A stretch of DNA of 64,000 nt from JABDGR01 sp964561455 (GTDB lineage: Bacteria > Verrucomicrobiota > Verrucomicrobiia > Opitutales > JABDGR01), in assembly GCA_964561455.1 (NCBI GenBank), contig CAZLPS010000012.1:1-64000 (forward strand). The letters are read 5' to 3'. Of the stretch, positions 8,543-16,123 are shown piece by piece. Each line of letters opens with the position of its first letter. The stretch's first letter is position 1. The notes below the pieces were generated by a model. That model ran no database searches and had not been told where the DNA came from. It saw only the letters and a program-made list of their open reading frames with translations. A program made the position numbers and the translations under genes.

Positions 8543-10729
8543 ATGACCCCAGACAACGAATTGCTCCGCCAGTACGCCGACCAGGGTGACGAGGCGGCCT
8601 TTGCCGAAGTCGTGCGCCGACATCTCAACCTGGTATATGGGCTGGCAGTGCGGTTGTTGAATGGGAATGCGGCCATCGCGGAGGACGTCACCCAATCCGT
8701 TTTCACGGATTTGGCGCGCAAGGCGGGCCAGTTGCGGAAACACGAAACCGTCGTCGGCTGGCTGCATACCAGCACGCGTTTCGCGGCCGCCAAGGCCATC
8801 CGCGCGGACGTGACCCGGGCGAAACTCGAACAGGAGGCCAGCGCCATGCATGACCAAATCACCAGCACAAATGATTCGTTTGCCACGCTGCGCCCGCTCC
8901 TTGACGAAGCCGTCGGCGACCTTGGCGACCGCGAGCGCGACGCCGTCCTCTTGCGTTTCTTCGAGGACAAAAGCTACCGCGAGGTTGGCGACCTCCTTGG
9001 CTGGACCGAAAACACCGCCCGCATGCGCGTCGAGCGCGCCCTCGATAAATTGCGCGCGCAATTTTCCCGGCGCGGCGTGACGACCACTGCTGCGCTGTTG
9101 TCCTCTGCTCTCGGCGCTCATGGCGCGGTGATATCGGTCCCCGCAAGCTTGGCCACCAGCGTCGTCAACCAATCATTAGCCGGTGTCGCGGGCCCCACCG
9201 CCGCTCCTGGGCTGCTGCCCAAGTTCACCTGGCCCGTCTGGGCCGGCACGGGCGCCGTGGTTGCCGTTCTTTTGTTCCTAATCTTTCAAAAAGCACCCGC
9301 GAACGGCACGACAGCGGTTTCGCCGAATCGCTCCACTCCCTCTTCCACGATGACTCCCTCCCAGATTATTCGCAGCGGCACCCTCTCTGCGGCCCTGCTG
9401 GCGACCACGCCCACGGCCACAGCCCAAAATACCCCGCCCGTCTCACCGCCGCCAGCCGCCGCAAGCCCTGCCGCGCCCGCCGATGCCGCAACTGTCGCCG
9501 CATTGGTCACAGCCAACAACCGCTTTGCGATTGATCTGTTTCGCCAATTTAATCCCAAGCCGAATGAAAACGTCTTCTTTTCCCCCTACAGCATCTCGAC
9601 GGCACTGGCCATGACCTGGGCCGGGGCCAAGGGCGACACGGCTGCCCAAATCGCCAAAGTATTTCATTTTTCGGATGTTCCAACCAACACCGTGCCCGCC
9701 AGTTTTGCCGCCCTCCAACAATCCATCACCAAGGCCCAAACCTTGTCGGGCACCCAGCTGTCCATCGCCAATACATTATGGCCCGAACAAAATCCGGAAC
9801 ACCCCTTCCGGGCGGATTACCTTGGCTTGGTTCAGGCAAATTTTTCCACCACCATCACGCCCGTCGATTTTGTCGGCCACGCCGCCGACGCCGCCAAGCA
9901 AATCAACGATTGGGTTGAAAGCAAAACCAACGGCAAAATCAAGGAGGTGCTCCACTCGGGCGACGTCGATAAATCATCCCGCCTGGTATTGGTCAACGCG
10001 ATCTATTTCAAAGGCGCCTGGATGCACCCGTTCTACCCCAATGCCAACCTCAACGCAGAGTTTCACGCTGCCAATGGCGGCGCCATTCCCGCCGTGTTGA
10101 TGCATGAGGGGTTTCAGGCCCAGTACCTCGACATCATTACAGGGCCCGCGCCCTGCCAGATTCTCTCGCTGCCCTATTCCAACGATTCGACTGGTCGCAC
10201 GGCCCAGGGCGTGTCCTTCGTCGCCCTACTCCCCCACGACGGCACGGAATTAAGCACCCTGACAAATTCCCTGACAGTGGAACAGTTGGATGGCTGGCTG
10301 GGGAAAATGACCTACAGCCGGGTAAACGTTTACCTGCCCAAGTTTAAAGTCGAAGAACGATTCGACCTGACCAGCGCCCTCCAAGCCATGGGCGTCAGAG
10401 ATGCCTTCAACCTCAATGCCGCCGATTTCTCCGGCATGAACAACGATGGCGACCTTTTCATTACCAAAGCCATTCACCAGACTTTCATCGATCTCGATGA
10501 GAAAGGCACCGAGGCCGCGACGGCGACCGCCATGGTTCTGACCTATACCGGCTCGACTGTGCCTGCAGAAACGCCCCCGGAATTCCGCGCCGACCATCCG
10601 TTCTTATACCTGGTCCGCGACGATGCCACCGGCAGCATCCTCTTCCTCGGCCAGCTTGCCAACCCCGCACCATTAACCGAACAAATCCCCAGTGTAAAAG
10701 CCGGCGTGGGCAATATGACGTTACATTAA
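8543..10729 (+). CDS. ECF sigma factor-transmembrane-serpin fusion 1
   Basis: A 728-residue three-part protein. Residues 15-90 are sigma-70 region 2 (LVYGLAVRLL, AEDVTQSVFTDLARKA, WLHTSTRF) and 118-175 are region 4 (DRERDAVLLRFFEDKSYREV, RMRVERALDKLRAQF). A transmembrane helix follows at about 230-249. Residues about 321-718 are a full serpin: FAIDLFRQ, NVFFSPYSIS, the hinge DEKGTEAATATA starting at E653, and the signature FRADHPFLYLV. The hinge has small residues at P12-P9, as in inhibitory serpins. Residues 270-295 (MTPSQIIRSGT to TATAQ) look like an internal signal peptide with its own ATG at 9350. Start chosen at ATG 8543 to match the paralogs. Topology (sigma inside, serpin outside) and signalling role are inferred. 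Confidence 0.88.
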   Translation: MTPDNELLRQYADQGDEAAFAEVVRRHLNLVYGLAVRLLNGNAAIAEDVTQSVFTDLARKAGQLRKHETVVGWLHTSTRFAAAKAIRADVTRAKLEQEASAMHDQITSTNDSFATLRPLLDEAVGDLGDRERDAVLLRFFEDKSYREVGDLLGWTENTARMRVERALDKLRAQFSRRGVTTTAALLSSALGAHGAVISVPASLATSVVNQSLAGVAGPTAAPGLLPKFTWPVWAGTGAVVAVLLFLIFQKAPANGTTAVSPNRSTPSSTMTPSQIIRSGTLSAALLATTPTATAQNTPPVSPPPAAASPAAPADAATVAALVTANNRFAIDLFRQFNPKPNENVFFSPYSISTALAMTWAGAKGDTAAQIAKVFHFSDVPTNTVPASFAALQQSITKAQTLSGTQLSIANTLWPEQNPEHPFRADYLGLVQANFSTTITPVDFVGHAADAAKQINDWVESKTNGKIKEVLHSGDVDKSSRLVLVNAIYFKGAWMHPFYPNANLNAEFHAANGGAIPAVLMHEGFQAQYLDIITGPAPCQILSLPYSNDSTGRTAQGVSFVALLPHDGTELSTLTNSLTVEQLDGWLGKMTYSRVNVYLPKFKVEERFDLTSALQAMGVRDAFNLNAADFSGMNNDGDLFITKAIHQTFIDLDEKGTEAATATAMVLTYTGSTVPAETPPEFRADHPFLYLVRDDATGSILFLGQLANPAPLTEQIPSVKAGVGNMTLH
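9350..9427 (+). other. internal signal-peptide-like segment with own ATG
   Basis: The codons encode MTPSQIIRSGT, a hydrophobic stretch LSAALLA, and TATAQ. This is what a stand-alone secreted serpin would begin with. It lies after the transmembrane helix and before the serpin domain. No clear Shine-Dalgarno sequence precedes the ATG. It is either a fusion relic or an internal start giving a free secreted serpin. Confidence 0.55.
10499..10582 (+). other. serpin 1 reactive-centre loop
   Basis: This encodes the loop from hinge Glu653 to the residue before FRADHPF, 28 residues. P15-P8 read G-T-E-A-A-T-A-T, fitting an inhibitor. The bait region (about AMVLTYTGSTV) differs completely from those of the two paralogs. 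Confidence 0.65.
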
Positions 10730-10900
10730 GCTCGCGACCAGGGGACGGGGAAGGCGGGGAGCTTGGAGACAGAAGAGGGAAGGTAGAAGGCCGGAGGTAG
10801 AATATTGAATTGTGAATTGCGAATTTTGAAACTCAAAACGCCTATTTCCAAAACCGATCACTCGCGCCGACGCGAGCGTCTATTTTCCATATTGTTCCAA

Positions 10901-10933
10901 CCTAAAAGTTAAACGTTAAGCCTTGAAATTTGA
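10901..10933. repeat. TTAAACG heptamer block
   Basis: AAAAGTTAAACGTTAAGCC followed by TTGAAATTTGAG. It is the same block type as at 7056, 8361 and 13681. Confidence 0.7.
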
Positions 10934-10956
10934 GGGTTCGTTTTTGTCGAACCTAT

Positions 10957-11056
10957 NNNNNNNNNNNNNNNNNNNNNNNNNNNNNNNNNNNNNNNNNNNN
11001 NNNNNNNNNNNNNNNNNNNNNNNNNNNNNNNNNNNNNNNNNNNNNNNNNNNNNNNN
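10957..11056. other. assembly gap, 100 Ns
   Basis: Exactly 100 undetermined bases, the usual placeholder for a gap of unknown size. It abuts the nonamer array, which probably broke the assembly. Any reading frame across it is meaningless, so the ECF gene starts downstream. Confidence 0.97.
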
Positions 11057-11119
11057 CGGACTTGTCGGACTTGTCGGACTTGTCGGACTTGTCGGACTTG
11101 TCGGACTTGTCGGACTTGT
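11057..11119. repeat. nonamer tandem repeat CGGACTTGT
   Basis: Seven perfect copies of a 9-bp unit lie directly after the gap, so the true array may be longer. Related words (GACTTGTCCGAC, AGTCCGACCGGTCCGACC) occur near 51280 and 56310. Confidence 0.92.
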
Positions 11120-11153
11120 CTGGCTCCCTGCTCCCCCGCCCTTGCCTCTTAAA

Positions 11154-11189
11154 CATTTTTGTGGGATTTTGTCGGCGGCGCGGTGTTAT
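11154..11189 (+). promoter_or_regulatory. conserved upstream motif of ECF gene 2
   Basis: TTTTTGTGGGATTTTG, then GGCGCGGTGTTATG. TTGTG (11159) to GTTA (11185) is 26 bp and GTTA to ATG is 23 nt, identical spacing to gene 1. Between motif and ATG the two genes also share CTCGAA-like sequence. Confidence 0.62.
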
Positions 11190-11211
11190 GGCTCGAATCC
11201 GCCCATTCCCG

Positions 11212-13371
11212 ATGACCCCCGACAACGAATTGCTCCACCTTTACGCCGACCGGGAGGATGAGGCAGCATTCGCAGAACTGGTGCGCCGCCACCTCAATCT
11301 TGTTTATGGACTCGCACTACGCACTTTAAATGGCAATGCCGCGCTGGCCGAGGACGTCACCCAATCCGTCTTCACTGACCTGGCCCGAAAGGCGGCGCAG
11401 TTGCGCCGGCACGAGACGATTGTCGGCTGGCTGCACACCAGCACACGCTTTGCCGCCGCCAAGGCAATCCGGACGGAAGTCACACGGCAACACCACGAAC
11501 AGGAGGCCAGCGCCATGCAAGATCCATCCCCCAGCGCCGACTTTTCCTTTGCTCAATTGCGCCCCCTCCTCGATGAGGCCGTCGGCGCCCTTCACGATCG
11601 CGAGCGCAACGCCGTCCTCCTGCGCTTTTTTGAAGACAAGAGCTACCGCGAAGTCGGCGGCATCCTCGGTATTAGTGAGAACGGGGCGCAAATGCGGGTC
11701 GAGCGCGCACTCGAGAAATTACGCGCTCAATTCTCCCGCCGCGGCGTGACCACCACCGCCGCGCTGTTATCCTCCGCCCTCGGCGCCCATGGCGCAGTAA
11801 TACCAGCCCCCGCAAGCCTGGCCACCAGTGTCGTCAATCAATCATTGGCCGGAGCCGCAGGCACCACCGCCGCCAACTCATTGCTCCCAAAACTTTCCTG
11901 GCCCATTTGGGCCGGCGCGGGCGTTTTTTTCGTAGCCGCCTTATATCTCATCTTTCAGCAATCACTCGCAAACGGCACCTTGCCGGCTTCGCCTAATCCG
12001 TCCACATCCTCCTCCACCATGAAACCCTCCCAAATCATTCGAAGCGGCGCCATTGCCGCCGCCCTGTTGACGACGACATCGGCTGCCACCGCCCAGAATT
12101 CGGCTCAATCCGTGCTGCAAGGGACGGCCCCAGCCCCCGCATCAGCCGCGACCGCGGATACCGCGACCATCGCCGCGCTTGTCACCGCCAATAACCGCTT
12201 CGCGATTGATCTGTTTCGCCAATTTAATCCCAAGCCGAATGAAAACGCCTTCTTTTCCCCTTACAGCATTTCGACCGCGCTGGCCATGACCTGGGCCGGG
12301 GCCAAAGGCGACACCGCCGCGCAAATGGCCAAGATCCTGCATTTTTCGGATATGCCGAACAGCTCTGTGCTGGCCGGCTTCGCAGCCTTGCAACAAGTTA
12401 TCGCCAAGGCGCAGACACTGGACGGCGCCAAACTGGCCATCGCCAATTCCCTCTGGCCCGAGCAAAATCCCGAGCATCCCCTGCTCCAGAATTATTTGGA
12501 TGCCGTCCAAGCGAATTTCGCCTCGTCCGCGACTCCGGTGGATTTCATCCAGCACGCCCCCGACGCCGTCAAACAAATCAACGCCTGGGTTGAGGACAAA
12601 ACCAACGGCAAAATCAAGGGCCTCATCCAGCCAACGGATGTGGGGCCGTTGACCCGCTTGGTCCTGGTCAACGCGATTTACTTTAAAGGCAACTGGACGA
12701 ACAGTTTCTCCCCCCGCGCGAACCTTGACGACTTTTTTCAACTGGCCAATGGCGGCGCCCTCCCCGTCGTCCTAATGCACAATCAGCAACGCACGAAATA
12801 TGCGTTAATCACGGATGGGCCCATTCCCTGCCAAATCCTCTCCCTTTCCTATTCGGCCAATTCGCGCATCGGAAGTGTCAATCCCTTGCATTTGTCGTTC
12901 GTCGCCATCTTGCCCCATGCCAGCCAGGATTTGGCGACCCTCGAAAGAGCCCTGACCGCTGAGCAGCTCGCTAGCTGGCTCGGAAAACTCACGGAACGGG
13001 AGGTGAGCGTTTACCTGCCCAAGTTCGACTTGGAGGAACGCTATCCCATGGTCAATACCCTGCAAGACTTGGGCGTTAAGAACGCCTTTGATTCGAAGCT
13101 GGCCGACTTTTCCGGCATGAACGGCACCCGGGAACTCTTTATCTCCAAGGTCATTCACCAAACCTTAATCAGCGTGGATGAAAACGGCACCGTGGCTGCG
13201 GCGGCGACCATGGGCGAAGGGATACTCCTCGGCTCAGGGCCGACGGCTCCGCCCGTCGAATTCCGTGCTGATCATCCTTTTCTCTTCCTCATCCGTGACG
13301 ACCTATCCGGCAGCATCCTCTTCCTCGGCCAGCTCGCCAGCCCGACGGCGGTGCAGCCGTCGGCTCCCTGA
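11212..13371 (+). CDS. ECF sigma factor-transmembrane-serpin fusion 2
   Basis: A 719-residue close paralog of the preceding gene. It has sigma region 2 (15-90), region 4 (118-175), a shared juxtamembrane stretch RRGVTTTAALLSSALGAHGA, a transmembrane helix at about 230-248 and a serpin at about 318-715. The internal signal-peptide-like segment is strongly retained (M270 KPSQIIRSGAIAAALL, ending ATAQN; ATG at 12019). The reactive-loop hinge starts at E657 (ENGTVAAAAT) and the signature FRADHPFLFLI follows. The open frame continues upstream through the gap, but alignment with the paralogs fixes the start at ATG 11212. Tandem duplication with gene 1 is evident from the near-identical sigma and serpin cores. 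Confidence 0.88.
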   Translation: MTPDNELLHLYADREDEAAFAELVRRHLNLVYGLALRTLNGNAALAEDVTQSVFTDLARKAAQLRRHETIVGWLHTSTRFAAAKAIRTEVTRQHHEQEASAMQDPSPSADFSFAQLRPLLDEAVGALHDRERNAVLLRFFEDKSYREVGGILGISENGAQMRVERALEKLRAQFSRRGVTTTAALLSSALGAHGAVIPAPASLATSVVNQSLAGAAGTTAANSLLPKLSWPIWAGAGVFFVAALYLIFQQSLANGTLPASPNPSTSSSTMKPSQIIRSGAIAAALLTTTSAATAQNSAQSVLQGTAPAPASAATADTATIAALVTANNRFAIDLFRQFNPKPNENAFFSPYSISTALAMTWAGAKGDTAAQMAKILHFSDMPNSSVLAGFAALQQVIAKAQTLDGAKLAIANSLWPEQNPEHPLLQNYLDAVQANFASSATPVDFIQHAPDAVKQINAWVEDKTNGKIKGLIQPTDVGPLTRLVLVNAIYFKGNWTNSFSPRANLDDFFQLANGGALPVVLMHNQQRTKYALITDGPIPCQILSLSYSANSRIGSVNPLHLSFVAILPHASQDLATLERALTAEQLASWLGKLTEREVSVYLPKFDLEERYPMVNTLQDLGVKNAFDSKLADFSGMNGTRELFISKVIHQTLISVDENGTVAAAATMGEGILLGSGPTAPPVEFRADHPFLFLIRDDLSGSILFLGQLASPTAVQPSAP
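12019..12099 (+). other. internal signal-peptide-like segment with own ATG
   Basis: MKPSQIIRSGAIAAALL then TTTSAATAQN has a basic N-region, a hydrophobic core and an AxA-Q cleavage-like end. It is a better signal peptide than the equivalent in gene 1, and lies at the same residue number, 270. Confidence 0.6.
13180..13260 (+). other. serpin 2 reactive-centre loop
   Basis: Hinge Glu657 to the residue before FRADHPF, 27 residues. The hinge small residues are intact (AAAAT). The bait region reads MGEGILLGSGPT, unlike paralogs 1 and 3. P13 is Val instead of the usual Glu. Confidence 0.65.
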
Positions 13372-13375
13372 TTTT

Positions 13376-13439
13376 TAACCACGGAGCTCACGGAGAACAC
13401 GGTGGAGGTGGTTTATGGTTTCCAGTTTGCGGTTTCTGG
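13376..13439. repeat. composite CACGGAGAA / GTTTATGG repeat
   Basis: CCACGGAGCTCACGGAGAAC, then GGTTTATGGTTTCCAGTTTG. It is the same composite as at 4699-4750. Confidence 0.7.
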
Positions 13440-13680
13440 CTGAATGCTGGAAGCCCGGTGCTTGGAGCTGGAGCATTTTCGATTTCGAATGACGCAAACG
13501 AGGCGCTGCGCGAGCGCAGCGCCTTTCCCATTTGTCCATGAATATCGAAAATGCCCTGGCTGGTCGTGGTCAGAAAAAAAAGTGCCAAAATTGGAGACTG
13601 GGAACTCCAAACCCAAATCCCGAAACTCGAAACACCCCATTTTTCTATTTTCCATCTTCCATCTCCCATTGATGTCTCAA

Positions 13681-13714
13681 CTTAAACGTTCAGCGTTAAA
13701 CGTTGAATTTTAAG
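13681..13714. repeat. TTAAACG heptamer block
   Basis: CTTAAACGTTCAGCGTTAAA followed by CGTTGAATTTTAAG. It is preceded by CCATTGATGTCTCAA, which also precedes the block at 4881. Confidence 0.75.
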
Positions 13715-13760
13715 TATCCCTTCCTCAGTGCCGCTCCCTCTGTCCCCTTGCCTCCCAAAC

Positions 13761-13794
13761 ATTTTTGTGGGATTTTTCCTCTGGCGCACGGTTA
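13761..13794 (+). promoter_or_regulatory. conserved upstream motif of ECF gene 3
   Basis: ATTTTTGTGGGATTTTTC then GGCGCACGGTTA. TTGTG (13765) to GTTA (13791) is again 26 bp. The leader to the ATG is 17 nt. Confidence 0.62.
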
Positions 13795-13811
13795 CTTGAT
13801 AAAGCGCCCTC

Positions 13812-16004
13812 ATGATCCCCGACCCCGAATTACTCGCCCGCTACGTCAAAAACCGCGATGAGGTGGCTTTTGCCGAACTGGTTCGACGCCACGTGGACTT
13901 GGTCTACGCAACAGCCATCCGGTTGGCGCAGGGCAATGCCACGCTGGCCGAAGACGCCAGCCAGGCGGTTTTTGCCGATTTGGCGCGCAAAGCCGGCACG
14001 CTGCTCCGTCATCCCACCCTCACCGGTTGGCTGCATACAAGCACGCGCTACGCCACGCTGACCGCGCTGCGGAAAGAACAGTGCCGGCAGAAAAACGAAC
14101 AGGAGGCCAGCGCCATGAATGACCCAACTCATTCGCCGACAGAAGCCATTTGGACTCAATTGCGCCCGCTTCTCGACGAAACCCTAAGCCTCCTCCGCGA
14201 GCGCGAGCGCGACGCCGTCCTCCTGCGCTTCTTCGAGGACAAAAGCTACCGCGAAGTCGGCACCATCCTCGGCGTCAGCGATAATACCGCTCAAATGCGG
14301 GTCGAACGCGCGCTGAACAAATTACGTGCCCAATTCTCCCGGCGCGGCGTGACGACCACGGCGGCCTTGTTGTCCTCGGCGCTGGAAGCGCACGGCGCAA
14401 GCGTGCCTGCACCGGCCGGGCTGGCCGCGAACATTGTCAGCCATTCTTTGGCTGGGGCTAAGGGCATTGGCGCGGCACCTCCCTGGTTCACAAAAATATC
14501 CTGGCCCATTTGGGCGGCCGCTGGTGCCGCTGCCATTTTCCTCTTTCTGCTGATTTTCCAAAACTCTCCGGGAAGTAATGCTTCGCCAGCTCCACAGAAT
14601 TCTCCAACCGCTTCCTCCGCGAATTCCCCCCCCTCCATCAACCGCGGCCCTCTCGCCGCCACCCAGCTTCCGACGCCACCCGCTGCCACCGTGCAGGCCA
14701 CAACTTCATCTGGGCCGCCGCCTACGCTGCCCATGACCATCGCCTCCGCCGCCCCCACCCAAACCCCGACCCCCGCTGCCCCGCCACCGGCGTTGCCCGT
14801 TGTAGCCACCGCCGAGGATGTTTCCGCGCTCGTTGCCGCCAATAACCGGTTCGCGGTTGATCTCCTTCACCAAATCAACGCCAAGCCGAACGAAAATATT
14901 TTCTTTTCCCCTTACAGTATTTCGACCGCGCTCGCCATGACTTGGGCCGGGGCCAAGGGAGACACCGCCGCCCAGTTGGCCAAAGTGCTGCATTTTTCCG
15001 ACTTGCGCGAAAGCTCCATCCTCGCGGCCTATGCCGCCTTGCACGAAGCCGTGGCCAAAGCGCAGACCCTCAGCGGCGCGCAACTCGCTGTCGCCAACTC
15101 TCTCTGGATCGCGCAAGATGCCGCCCATCCCATCCTGCCCGGCTTTCTCAATTCGGTGCAGGCGAATTTCTTCTCTTCAATTACGCCCGTGGATTTTATC
15201 CAGCATTCCACCGACGCCATCCAGCAAATCAATTCCTGGGTCGAAGAAAAAACCGGCGGAAAAATCAAAAATCTCCTTCATCCCGCCGACGTCAGCCCGG
15301 ACACCCGTCTCATCCTCATCAACGCCCTTTACTTCAAAGCCCATTGGGCCAACATTTTTGCCACCAATTGGAATCACACCACAGATTTTCATTTGGCCGA
15401 CGGCAGTCCCCTCCCGGTCACCATGATGAGCAACGAGCAGATGAGCGCCTTTGCCGACATCACCGACGCCCCAGCGCCCTGCCAAATTCTCTCCATGGCC
15501 TACTCGTTCAACCGGGGCGGCTGGGACCAGCCGCAATATGTGTCGTTTGTCGCCATCCTCCCCCATGCCGGAGGAGATTTGGCCGCCCTCGAAAAATCCT
15601 TAACCGCCGAACAACTCGCCGGCTGGTTGGGAAAACTCCAGGTGATGAATGTCGCCGTTCACCTGCCCAAGTTCAAATTGGAGCAACGATACTTGCTCGC
15701 CGACACCCTGCAGGCCATGGGTGTCAAGGACGCCTTTAGTCCCGCGCTGGCCGATTTCTCCGCGATGGACGGCGCCCGCGACCTCCATGTCTCCCAAGCC
15801 ATCCATCAAACGACGCTCAACGTGGATGAAGACGGCACGGAAGCCGCCGCCGCCACTGGCATGGGAATTCCCGCCGCCGTAATGAACGCCGACTTCAACG
15901 CCGACCACCCCTTCCTCTTCCTCATCCGTGACAACACCTCCGGCGCCATCCTCTTCCTCGGCCAACTCGCCAACCCAACGCCGGTGCCAGCGTCAAACCC
16001 GTAG
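13812..16004 (+). CDS. ECF sigma factor-transmembrane-serpin fusion 3
   Basis: A 730-residue paralog starting MIPDPELLARY. Sigma regions 2 and 4 occupy about 15-175, the transmembrane helix about 232-254 and the serpin about 339-728. The linker between membrane and serpin is a long Pro/Ala/Thr-rich stretch, and the internal signal peptide of paralogs 1 and 2 is no longer recognisable. The reactive-loop hinge (from E673, EDGTEAAAAT) is the most canonical of the three. The serpin signature reads FNADHPFLFLI. It is more diverged in the sigma part (LVYATAIRLAQGNATLAEDASQ) than genes 1 and 2 are from each other, so it probably split off earlier. Confidence 0.88.
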   Translation: MIPDPELLARYVKNRDEVAFAELVRRHVDLVYATAIRLAQGNATLAEDASQAVFADLARKAGTLLRHPTLTGWLHTSTRYATLTALRKEQCRQKNEQEASAMNDPTHSPTEAIWTQLRPLLDETLSLLRERERDAVLLRFFEDKSYREVGTILGVSDNTAQMRVERALNKLRAQFSRRGVTTTAALLSSALEAHGASVPAPAGLAANIVSHSLAGAKGIGAAPPWFTKISWPIWAAAGAAAIFLFLLIFQNSPGSNASPAPQNSPTASSANSPPSINRGPLAATQLPTPPAATVQATTSSGPPPTLPMTIASAAPTQTPTPAAPPPALPVVATAEDVSALVAANNRFAVDLLHQINAKPNENIFFSPYSISTALAMTWAGAKGDTAAQLAKVLHFSDLRESSILAAYAALHEAVAKAQTLSGAQLAVANSLWIAQDAAHPILPGFLNSVQANFFSSITPVDFIQHSTDAIQQINSWVEEKTGGKIKNLLHPADVSPDTRLILINALYFKAHWANIFATNWNHTTDFHLADGSPLPVTMMSNEQMSAFADITDAPAPCQILSMAYSFNRGGWDQPQYVSFVAILPHAGGDLAALEKSLTAEQLAGWLGKLQVMNVAVHLPKFKLEQRYLLADTLQAMGVKDAFSPALADFSAMDGARDLHVSQAIHQTTLNVDEDGTEAAAATGMGIPAAVMNADFNADHPFLFLIRDNTSGAILFLGQLANPTPVPASNP
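15828..15893 (+). other. serpin 3 reactive-centre loop
   Basis: Hinge Glu673 to the residue before FNADHPF, 22 residues and the shortest of the three. The hinge is fully canonical. The bait region (GMGIPAAVMN) points to small hydrophobic P1 candidates, but the scissile bond cannot be fixed from sequence. Confidence 0.6.
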
Positions 16005-16067
16005 GGCCAAAGTCGGGGCGGGGCGCATTTCCTTCGCGGCTTCGCGCCTTCGCGTGAGACCAAAATT

Positions 16068-16100
16068 ATTTGTGCGGTTTTTCCATCGGCGGCGACTATA
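16068..16100 (+). promoter_or_regulatory. conserved upstream motif of ECF gene 4
   Basis: ATTTGTGCGGTTTTTCC, then GGCGGCGACTATA. The first half matches the other three genes. The second half has CTAT in place of GTTA at the same spacing. The start codon lies 24 nt further on. Confidence 0.5.
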
Positions 16101-16123
16101 CTGCAACCACTCCCACCCCAGCC

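Larger units (their letters stand above)
10730..11211. other. gap-containing repeat region upstream of ECF gene 2
   Basis: No gene is visible. The stretch holds GAATTGTGAATTGCG-type repeats, a TTAAACG block (10901-10933), 100 Ns (10957-11056), a nonamer array (11057-11119) and the conserved upstream motif (11154-11189). Confidence 0.65.
13372..13811. other. repeat-rich region upstream of ECF gene 3
   Basis: There is no gene. It contains the CACGGAG/GTTTATGG block (13376-13439), CGAAAC words, a TTAAACG block (13681-13714), CTCCCTCTGTCCCC and the conserved upstream motif. From about 13585 it resembles 8262-8542 in word order, so noncoding DNA was duplicated with the genes. Confidence 0.65.

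Noticed and set aside
10930..11211. Extended N-terminus for ECF gene 2 through the N gap
   Set aside because: The extension is translated from Ns and a tandem repeat. The paralogs fix the start at 11212.
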